From Lonicera japonica (Eukaryota > Streptophyta > Magnoliopsida > Dipsacales > Caprifoliaceae), in NCBI GenBank assembly GCA_021464415.1, contig CM038470.1, positions 12,164,394-12,228,393 of the forward strand: a DNA stretch of 64,000 nucleotides, given 5' to 3'. Position 1 is the stretch's first letter. Every line of letters starts with the position of its first letter. Positions 45,001-53,841 of the stretch are shown one piece after another. A program made the position numbers and the translations under genes. Below the pieces are notes generated by a model. That model had not been told where the DNA came from. It searched no databases and saw nothing but the letters and a program-made list of their open reading frames with translations.

Positions 45001-46698
45001 TCACAATTTGATATACTAGACATGGGCGCACACATAATGCATGAGCACGTCTTATTTTCATATATGTGTAAAATTTAATATAAAAATATTGTTGGCTTAG
45101 TAGTTAAAAAATATTTTTTCAACTTTTAAGTTGCGAGTTCGAGCCTATTTTGCTAAATTGGTATCATACCTGCTTCATTTTATAATAATATAGATGAGGA
45201 AGCATATTAATATTCTGAACTCTTATCCTTGGCATGGTAATGAACGAATCTTTTCTTTTTCATTTTTAAGTAAATGTGTGGTTCACTAATTTGTTACTTA
45301 CCCTTTTAAGGAAAGTCTGTTTTTATTCACTAATTTGTTCTATGTCCTAAAGGTTCTATTTTTCAATAGGTAGGAATTAATAATGATTCTTTATATATAT
45401 ACATATGTAGAAGTGATGATGATATAATAAGTTCAAGATTTGTTCTGTAACTAGGACCTTCCAAATACAAGCATATATCCTTCTATTATACCTGAAGGAA
45501 TAACTTCATTCACTTGTTTTTAAGTTATATATATGCATATTTATATATTCAAACATGATATGTATGTGATTCATTCAGTACGTTGATTATGTTTAAAAAA
45601 AAATATTTACGTGAATTTTTTTGTTAAATTAGTATTTCAAATATTTAGGATCATGCTCCTCTTTGACTCCTTTTCGAACAAGTGGGTTGTAATAAATAAA
45701 GTTCTCCAGAATTTTAAAGTTTTGTCCAACCTAATTAAAGTCAAGTGAACTTGTTTTTACCGACATAAACAATCTACTGACTCCACCAAATTTTTAATAT
45801 TTTATAGAAAAAACCATTACTTACTAATCAAACAAACCCTAACCCGTTAAACTCTTTTCATCCCCTTCTACACTCAAAGCAGAGACCACTTCTCTCTCAC
45901 ACGTTGAAGCTCTCCGCCAACTCTAAACCAAATTCATGAACTTTAAGATTTCTTGCGAGGTAAATAATTTTCCGATGTGAGGTCTCAAATATCAGAAATT
46001 ATTATCTACAATAATATATACAACCTTAAGATTTCATTGGAAGTATTTTTTTTTTCTTTTGTAGAGCAAAATGTATTAATTATGCAGGAGATGAGGAGTG
46101 CGAGGGGTATAATCGGTTCGCCATTGCTATGCGCTATGTACGGCGGACCTGGGTAGACTTGACGATTGTCTTTCCGTCATACTCATATCTATAAATGAAA
46201 ATAAGCATCAATTCAAAGCTTAAATACAATGAATGATTTGAAAACATCTATAAATGAGATGTTTTCCATCTCATGCTCATTTTTATAATCAGACATCTTA
46301 TACTTTTATTATTTTTTGTGTAATTTTTTTTGTTCTCCAACCACCAAAGAAATTTTTTTCATAAAAAAATCCACAAAGTAAAAAGACATATCACAATATG
46401 TGTCAACTTATTTTTCAACTTTCCGCAAAAGTAATTTTTTTTTATTTTGCTTTTCTTTGTTATTACCAAATGGACTCTTGAGAATTTATTTTCCTTTATA
46501 CTCGGCCTCAAGAACCGAATAATAACACCTTACTCGATTGTTAAAGACTGAATAAAAATAAAAGTGAAACTTGTGGAGTGAAAACATACCCCTTTTATTA
46601 AATGTGATTTCCTGCTTCCCCTTAATTATTAAAGTGTGTTATTGATTTTTGTTTCAACACAACTATATAATATGCCTGATGTGCATATATTTTAAAAA

Positions 46699-47758
46699 AG
46701 GGTGGAGATATTGATACCCAGAAATACTTGCATGGTAACACTTTTACTTTCATTCGGTTTTTCGCAATTGAGTAAAGTGTTTGTTACTCGGTTCTTGTGG
46801 GCCGAGTATAAGCCTACATATTCTATCCTTGACAATCGAGTAAGGTATTATCAAATTTATACTATTTACAACCAAGCAACAGATATCTTAATCAGTGTTC
46901 TCAAAATCGCGCCTAGGCAGCGCCTAGGCGGAAATCCCCCCTCCTCCGCTCGGCCTAGGGCTAGTCCTCCATGTTTAGGTGTCTAGGCGGTTAGGTGCCG
47001 ATTTTGTGGTCCAAGCGGGTAGGCGCCGATTAGGTTTTTTTTTATTATTATTCAACCTCGTCTTCTCTACCCAGAAGGAGGAGGAGAACGAAGGGGAAGG
47101 GGAAGGAGAAGAGAAGAAGGGGGAGAACGAAGAAGAAGGAAAAGAACGAATGAGAAGAATGAAGAAGGAGAAGGAGGAGAACGAAGAAGAAGGAAAAGAA
47201 CAAAGGAGAAGAAGAAGGAGAAGAACGGAGGAGGAGAAGAAGATGTCCTGGCTGCTGGCCTGCTGCTGCAAATTGAAGTAGATAGAAAGGCATAATAATG
47301 AGATATTTTATATTTAGGGTTTTGTGAATGTTAAAATGACTTCTATGTCCTTGATTATTTGAAATATTTACAATACTTATCCTTTTTTTAATATCTTTTT
47401 ATTATTGTAAAAGATTTTTTATATTTTATTTATTAATAATTTAGTATCATCTTATTATAAATATATTATATAAATAGTAAATATAATTTAGAAAAAAGAC
47501 ATGTTTTATTGGTTGGATATTGGAAAATTAATGTTAATTTGAAAGATATATTATGTTTTGTTAGTATTATGTTATTTAAAATAATATTTTTAATAAAAAA
47601 TCGTTTGACCGATTAATCCCCTAGGCGCTAGGCCCCCCCTCACTGACCTAGGAGTGCCTAGCAATTTTTAGAACATTGATCTTAATCGGTTGTCAAGGAC
47701 TGAATGAAAAGTAAGAGTATTTTCAAAAGATATTAGTGGGTGCCAATATCTCCAATCC
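46699..47758. mobile_element. fold-back MITE with TCGGTT-type palindromes, split by a nested hAT element
   Basis: The left end GGTGGAGATATTGATACCCA and the right end read inward, GATTGGAGATATTGGCACCC, begin inverted repeats that continue about 60 bp through ACTTTTACTTTCATTCGG. The body is a row of palindromes such as ACTCGGTTCTTGTGGGCCGAGT. The hAT element at 46893-47678 sits inside. Without it, the element would be about 270 bp. The target duplication is not clear. Related palindromes in inverted order continue leftward (46490-46560), suggesting another worn copy there. Confidence 0.65.
46893..47678. mobile_element. non-autonomous hAT-type element nested in a fold-back MITE
   Basis: Starts CAGTGTTCTCAAAATCGCGC; the right end read inward is CAATGTTCTAAAAATTGC. 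A perfect 8-bp target duplication ATCTTAAT stands at 46885-46892 and 47679-47686. The subterminal zones repeat GCCTAGGCG and CCTAGG words, and a long GA-rich strand (47075-47245) fills the left interior. Ends and subterminal words match the element at 5472-6415, so the two belong to one family. No transposase. Confidence 0.85.
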
Positions 47759-48204
47759 TCTAAAGAATTTTAAATTATAAATAGATTAATTTCATTAAAA
47801 TTAAAGTATATGAAATAATTCACTAATTTAGTAGTTTTAGATAACAAATTGATCTACTGTTATTATTATTTAGTTCACAAAATTGTAGAGAGATTTAATT
47901 TCCCTTGATTATAATTAAAGAAAAGTACATATAATCAAAAGAAGTAAGAAAAGAAAAGACTCAATTAAACAATAACAATAATTATAAAATAGTCAATATA
48001 TAAAATAATTGTAAAATATTAAATGAAAGAAATCAAAAAATGTCAATACAAAATACTAAAATTGAAAATTTGGAGACATTTAATATTACATTAAGTTGTA
48101 AAATAGCACACTGAATTAAAAAAGAAGAAGAAGAAGATTAAGAAGATTAAAACACTTAATCCTTCATGAAATTGTATAAAAAGAAGTCATTTTACTATAT
48201 ATTA

Positions 48205-48497
48205 GGCAGCCACTATTTACACACCAAAAAATATTTGGTAACACTCCATTTTTCATTTGTCCGATACCAAGTGAATAAGTACATGTTTATCGCTCGATGA
48301 CAAGCGAGTAAGTGCATCTTACTCACTTGATGACAAGCGAGTTAAAACTTCAATGCCTTACTCGCTTGTCATTGAGCGAATAACATGCACTTATTCGCTT
48401 ATCATTAAGCGAGTAATATACACTTATTCACTTGTTATCGAGTGAATGAAACATAGAGTAAAACCGAATAATTGTTAGTGTGTAAATAGCGGCTGCC
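48205..48497. mobile_element. 293-bp fold-back MITE with an array of palindromes
   Basis: Terminal inverted repeats GGCAGCCRCTATTTACACAC extend with mismatches to over 60 bp. A perfect 8-bp target duplication ATATATTA stands at 48197-48204 and 48498-48505. The centre is five consecutive imperfect palindromes of 24-27 bp (48288-48311, 48319-48345, 48358-48383, 48391-48416, 48424-48449) on the pattern TTAYTCGCTT, 6 bases, AAGCGARTAA, spaced about 33 bp start to start, plus a weaker one at 48250-48278. It sits in intron 1 of the NPF5 pseudogene. Confidence 0.85.
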
Positions 48498-48790
48498 ATA
48501 TATTATGTATGATATATATGATTTAGTTAGCCTTCTCATAATTTTTTTTCTCCAAGAAAACTGAAGTATTTACACATGGCCCGGCCCTTTCTACCTTTTT
48601 TTTTCTTTGTAAAAATAGAAGAAAAAAAAAGAACTTTAACTAACAAAAATCATATGAGTCAGAACCAAACTTTTTATTATGGCAAATCTTTAAGAAGTAA
48701 AATTTAACAAGAATAAGAGATTTATCTGCACTTGAGGCTTCAATTTTCTATAGTGACAACCTATTTTCTCCCGCTTAAATAAAAAAGTTA

Positions 48791-48989
48791 GGGTGGTGCT
48801 ATTTTCACCCCACAAACTACTTGTTTTCACTCCCACTCTCACTACCACTCCCACCAACTCTCTTTTACTCATTAACACTCCCACTACTTCCTTTACCACT
48901 CCCATTTTAATATACATAGATTAATGATTAATTATATTTAACCATTAATCATTAATCCTCCTCCTCCTCCTCCTTCTTCTTCTTCTTCT

Positions 48990-49024
<35 letters not shown>

Positions 49025-50215
49025 TCAACAATGGTTTCTAAAATTTTACATTCATTTAACCCTTAATGCAACACAAACTAATTATAATTAATCATTAATT
49101 CTTCTTATTCTTCTTCTTCTTCTTCTTCTTCTTCTTCTTCTTCTTCTTCTTCTTCTTCTTCTTCTTCTTCTCAACAATGGTTTCTAAAATTTTACATTCA
49201 TTTAACCCTTAATGCAATACAAACTAATTATAATAAATCATTAATTCTTCTTCCTTCTCTTCTTCTTCTTCTTCTTCTTCTTTTTCTCAACAATGGTTTT
49301 TAAATTTTTGCATCCATCTACTCATTGGTGCCTTACAACCGTGGCCTCCTTGTATCATATTTTAGCTCTCGGGACCTTATATCGTCCTCTAAAAATCGAG
49401 TATTGAGAACAATTTCGGTTCTTTATGACCGAGGTTCATCCACTTCCTCGATCCCTCACAACCGAAGTATTCTGGACTATATTTTTAGCTCTCGGGACCT
49501 TACATCGGTTTTTAACAACCGAGTATTTTGAATAATTTTGGTTTCATAGGACCGAAATTCATTAAATTGCTCGGTCTCCTAGGACCGAAGTTGTCTGAAA
49601 TATAATCAAATTACACATTCGGTCACCGAAAACCGAATAAGTGCTTAAATTTCGGTTTCCCGTAACCGAGGTAACCTGTTCTAATGCTCTAATTCGTTTT
49701 GTTGGTACAAATTTTTTTTTGATATTAACTAAAGAAAATAAACATTAAACATAATAAAAACAAACATATCTTTCTTTCATTAGGTTTTTCTACTTTGATA
49801 ATCCTTGATTTGCTATTCTCTACCATTCTTTACAATTTAAGGTTTTTTTTTGTGTGACATTAATGGAGATTTTGTGTGTTTTTGTGAGTTACTTTTGAAT
49901 TTTTGTTGGCTTTTGAAATGAATTGAATGAGATAGAATGTGTTAATTAGATCTGAATTTTTATTAATTATTAACCATTGAGTAAAAATCATAGAGAAGAA
50001 GAAGAAGAAGAGGAAGAGGAAGAGGAAGAGGAAGAAGAAGAAGATGAAGAGGAAGAAGAAGATGATGATGAAGATGATGATGAATAGTAATTAATGTTAA
50101 TGAGTAATTAGTTAGTTGAAAATGATTAATTGAGTGGGGTGGAAATAGGAGTTTAGAACTTTTTTTTTGGTGGGAGTGGAAGCAAGTAGTTTGTGGGGTG
50201 GAAATAGCACCACCC
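48791..50215. mobile_element. 1.4-kb fold-back element with TCGGT/ACCGA palindromes and TTC/GAA arms
   Basis: Near-perfect terminal inverted repeats: GGGTGGTGCTATTTTCACCC at the left, continuing CCACAAACTACTTG, and the same inverted at the right. A perfect 8-bp target duplication AAAAGTTA stands at 48783-48790 and 50216-50223; AAAAGTTAG as 9 bp is also possible if one end base is reassigned. The left arm carries TTC microsatellites, the right arm (49995-50085) the complementary GAA/GAT tract, and the centre (49340-49680) a row of palindromes such as TCGGTCTCCTAGGACCGA. The interior frames are low complexity. Mutator-like or hAT ancestry is possible; I cannot decide. Confidence 0.8.
48955..49290. 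repeat. three tandem units of (TTC)n plus a 75-bp spacer
   Basis: The segment CTCAACAATGGTTTCTAAAA with its following CATTTAACCCTTAATGCAA recurs at about 49024, 49170 and 49286, each preceded by a TTC tract of different length. The variable TTC count makes the spacing 146 and 116 bp. Confidence 0.85.
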
Positions 50216-51066
50216 AAAAGTTAGAGTTTTGCAAATATATTTCTCCTACTAAGTGTATTCCTAGTGATAAAATATCCCAACTCATTAGAACCGGGAGGTT
50301 CTAAGTTTGACTCTCATCAGCTATTGATGGAGTATTAATAAATATTTATCTTCTAATATATGTAGCAACATAGGTTTGTATTTAAACCACCCCCACCCCC
50401 ACCACACACACACACAGCTATCCCACCCGGGCCTACCAAACGCACCCTCACAGTCAAATCATATGGAATGAAACAACTCTAATTAATTTATTAACATAAC
50501 AAAATTGAAAGAAATAAATAAATGAAAGGCTTAGTTATAATGAAGAGGGCAGCTTTCCATACTCCAGTTGAAGCTCGAAGAGGAAGCCTGCCTTTGTGAT
50601 CAACTGATGAATCATACACCCATTTCTCTTGTTCGACACCTAATTTTCTCACCACTAATTCACCTTTTTCTGTCTCCATTTCTTTAACTAATTATTACTT
50701 GCAAAACCCAAATGAATCAATTCATTAATTAAAGAGTCATTAATAACTATGTAATTTGGGGGGCGTGTGTTAAATTTCTTGGGTGAGTAGTGGCTGTGGC
50801 TTTGTAGTGCTTTTATTATAGTGTCAAAGATTCTTTCTTCTTGGTTAAAATTTGGTTAGCTAGGCTCTCCCAAATAAACATCAAAAGGGATATAGAGGTT
50901 CAGACCTTCTTTTTCAACTAAGAACATATGGAGGAGTATTTGTAGCAAGAATAAGATATTTCTTGACCAACAAAACTACTTTTAAAACAATTTAGTAACT
51001 TTTTACATTCCATAGTATACACTATGTTTTCAAGATACAATATATACACACACACACACACTTTCA

Positions 51067-51590
51067 TACGTCTTTTTATATGCTTGAATTAGCAAATGTA
51101 ACTAGACATAAAGATGAGTGACAACTGTGAGACAGGTCACTTGACACGTATATAGTATCTTTCTTCAGCTAGTAATGCGTTGTCAATTTCTTCAAGAGAG
51201 AAAAATTTACACTGCGCTATGTGGCAAATTACAATATTAGATATGCAAACACCCATAATTATTAAAGTTAATTTATAAAATTGGGTAAGATAAAAAAGAA
51301 GGAAAATTAATCGCTTTATATACGCCTTTTTATCTATTTAAATTAGTAACTTTGACTAGATATAAAGAAAAGTGATAACTGTACGACGTGTCACTTGACA
51401 TTTACTTAATATCTTTCTTTAGTTAGTAATGCTTTGTCAAATCTTTCAAGAAAGAAAAACTTATTACATGCTTGGCAAGTTACAGTATTAATCCACAAAC
51501 ATCGATAATCATTAAAATTAATAAATGTCTAAAATTAGTAAGATAAAAAAGAACGAAAATTAGTCGCTTTAGATGCTTTTAACTAGATAT
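51067..51590. repeat. diverged 254-bp tandem duplication
   Basis: TACGTCTTTTTATATGC at 51067 and TACGCCTTTTTATCTAT at 51321 begin two copies that share GACTAGATATAAAG-type, GTCACTTGACA, TATCTTTCTT and AGTAATGC words. A third copy starts near 51569 and is cut short. Many differences mark it as old. No coding sense. Confidence 0.7.
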
Positions 51591-52431
51591 GGAAGACCCT
51601 GGTGATGTTGACATACTATTTTTTCTCATGGTCACTCCACTAAAACTTCAGGCATTAACATGGACTTACGCATCATTTTTGTTGAGGAGGTACATATATA
51701 AAAGATTGTAAAAATAATCTTATTTCATAAATTATCACTCAAAGAATATGCCAATTACAAATATATACCAGTAAAATGAAAAAATTACATTCATATGTAG
51801 AATAAGCAATTTATTAAAAAAATATTTGAAAAAAATATCTTCATGGACTTAATCGTCGAGAATAGTTGACTTTTGTAAGAAGTTGGAAAATAATTAAGTT
51901 AAGACATATTGTAAGATATTTTCCTACTTTGAGATTTTTTTCCATGGTAGAAGGAAATTTTTTCACAAAAAATAATGAATAATACAGGACATCTAATCAT
52001 AAAAATGAGCATAAGATGGCGAGCATCTCATTGCATGCCTCAACTTATTTTCTAACTACTTACATAAATCAAGTGTTTTTCTTATTATCAAACCAAGCCT
52101 AAAAGTTCAAACAAAGTTAAAAGAAATTTTTGAAATAAAGAATGTTGCACTTATTGCCAAAACAATTTTTAATGTCGCATTTACAAAAAGGGTGCTGGCA
52201 AATGCACCCTTAATTTCATGTTTTAACACTTATTCTTTAAGCATCCAAACTAAATTTTTAATTTTGAAAGAGCACCATAATTATTTGAGCACCTTAATTG
52301 AAAAAAAAAAGAGTTTTCTCTTTTATAGCTGGGGAGGATTTACTTCCATTGAATTTGCTTTTAACATTTGTGCCTTTCGTATTTACAATTGAAAGGTCCT
52401 AATAAAAGGTATTCTTTGTTTATGCTGTTAG

Positions 52432-52737
52432 TTTGTGGAGTAGAATATGCATTTGGTGCACATGAACATTCAACAATAGGGATATTCAAAGTGGAATAGA
52501 AGATGTGCCCTAGTTTCACATTCAGAAAATCGATCTTGATTGGAAGAACAGATATGGGTCCAAAAGAGGTTCGTGTTTTCTTGGAAAAACTGGCCGTGGA
52601 ATATTCCAGAAACACCTACAACTTTATCACCAAGAATTGCAATCACTTCTGTGATGACGCCTGCATCCATTTAACAGGGAAGGCAATTCCTAGTTAGGTT
52701 AATCGACTTGACCGACTTAGCAAGAACTCAATCACAT
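52432..52737 (+). pseudogene. relic of a PPPDE (DeSI-like) thiol peptidase gene
   Basis: One continuous frame encodes GVEYAFGAHEHSTIGIFKVE, then a stop (TAG at 52497), then SFTFRKSILIGRTDMGPKEV and EYSRNTYNFITKNCNHFCDD with the family's catalytic-type cysteine in KNCNHF. It runs to GKAIPS, where TAG (52695) replaces the expected Trp before VNRL. The family is known for deubiquitinating/deSUMOylating isopeptidases. The N-terminal part with the catalytic histidine is absent upstream, and no intron borders are evident, so this is a fragment of a gene or retrocopy. The stretch from 52503 to 52697 looks open only because it starts after the first stop. Confidence 0.8.
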
Positions 52738-53075
52738 AGAGTATATGTTTTTAGAATTTAATTGTTACTTTAATGCTAACACAAAAATAATCACACACAA
52801 TGCATCATGTTAGTACTCATGTTGGCAATGTTTGTTTTAGAACCATTTAGGTTATGAAATAGACTGAATTCCTGAGAGCAGATTTCAATTAAGGTGCCTA
52901 AATTAGGGATGCCCTTTCAAAATTAAAAACTAATTTAAGTGTTTATGGGTGTTAAAACTAAAAATTAAGGGTGTTCATTAATTATTAAAAGAATAATGTC
53001 ATGACTTTAAATATTAGAATTAATTGCTTCAACATTTAGAAAAATGAAACCTATTGTTAATGTAGGTTAAAACTA

Positions 53076-53260
53076 CTCACTCCGTTTCAAATAAGTTGTG
53101 GCAATTTCCTTTTACATGAAGACCCTTAAAATCTCATTTTCTTTTTTGCACATAATAATAGATCAACAATAATAAAAAAAATTAATTAATAAGTTGTAAT
53201 CACAATCACTTATTAAATTGAATTAGTATTAGTGCTACTCTTAATTTGAAATGAAACAAG
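53076..53260. mobile_element. degraded Stowaway-like MITE
   Basis: The left end CTCACTCCGTTTCAAATAAG and the right end CTTAATTTGAAATGAAACAAG are worn inverted repeats, with TA near both edges (53074-53075 and 53261-53262). Length about 185 bp. Confidence 0.55.
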
Positions 53261-53534
53261 TAGTATATTTAATTTATGATCAAATGTATCCTATTATTTA
53301 TTATAAATACCAAACATAAAATATTTTTAATTAATATATATATATATGAGAAAAAAAATTCAAAAATTGAGGGGTACAATTCACTGTACCCCTCAAACTC
53401 AAGTACGTACATGCCTGGGCATTAAGAACCCTTGTACCTGCTTAGTTTAAATGTAATGTCTGATTTATTTGTGTACCAGGAAAACGCGGAAGAAGCTATA
53501 TATACATGGATTTGGGATAGAGGGGTTCGTGAAT

Positions 53535-53834
53535 TAAAAAATTTGATAATTACTGGAAAAGAAAGAATGGAATTAAAGGAGAAATATGCTCTACTTTATT
53601 AATTTGAAAATATAGAATGCATTTACAGATATTTATATGTAAAAGTTTACATAGGTGATATACACAAAGTAACTAATTTAAAATTTAAAGTACAGCAGTT
53701 CCTATAATCTTGGGATATCACATCCACTGAGTCAACTCCATTACTCTTGGGTTGTTGCTGCAACTAAATTTAGCTCCTATAATCGTGCCACTCCTCAATC
53801 TTTCTGTTATGAATTCATTCACATTAATTTAACA
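53535..53834 (-). repeat. 3' LTR of the copia element
   Basis: Ends in TTAATTTAACA on the + strand next to the polypurine tract. Its outer end has TAAAAAATTTGAT where the other LTR has TGAAATTTTTTGAT, so the terminal dinucleotide is mutated. Confidence 0.9.
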
Positions 53835-53841
53835 CTCCCCC

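Larger units (their letters stand above)
42397..50679 (-). pseudogene. NPF5: NPF5-type NRT1/PTR transporter gene with three lesions
   Basis: Proton-coupled peptide/nitrate-family transporter of the major facilitator superfamily. Four exons are recognisable: 50535-50679 (starts METEKGELVVRKLGVEQEKW, ends ALFII), 44570-44787 (IEFSERLSFFGLSTNLITYL to SAIYLM), 43668-44218 (LGLLTMSQFVPILKP onward) and 42397-43276 (FLDKAAIIEVPE to the stop). The 880-base last exon is fully open and carries typical PTR segments such as NMIPIWLTSLAFG and LQEYFYDQVPDSMRSLGIAF. Three defects: the exon 1 donor reads A|CTAAG where GTAAG is expected; exon 3 has a one-base excess near 44142 (between PENQ and CENPSK); and a six-unit AG tract at about 44009-44020 holds one unit too many, shifting the frame between GADQFDDDQ and KMSYFNWW. 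The two exon 3 shifts cancel overall. Sequence closest to NPF5.6/5.7. Assembly error is the alternative to true decay. Intron 1 is about 5.7 kb and full of elements. Confidence 0.85.

Noticed and set aside
45085..45170. tRNA-like stretch with GCGAGTTCGAGCC
   Set aside because: It has a B-box-like word, but no cloverleaf with paired acceptor ends could be built. Possibly an old SINE trace, not a tRNA gene.
46975..47293. Glu/Lys/Arg-rich and Ser-rich open frames on both strands
   Set aside because: Low-complexity GA tract inside the hAT-type element.
48250..48449. CRISPR-like appearance of regularly spaced palindromic repeats
   Set aside because: This is plant nuclear DNA. The units are palindromes within a transposon with target duplications, the spacers are 7-13 bases and similar to each other, and no cas genes exist.
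52503..52697. 64-codon frame as a functional small PPPDE protein
   Set aside because: The similarity begins upstream of a stop at 52497 and continues past a stop at 52695. The N-terminal half of the domain is missing.
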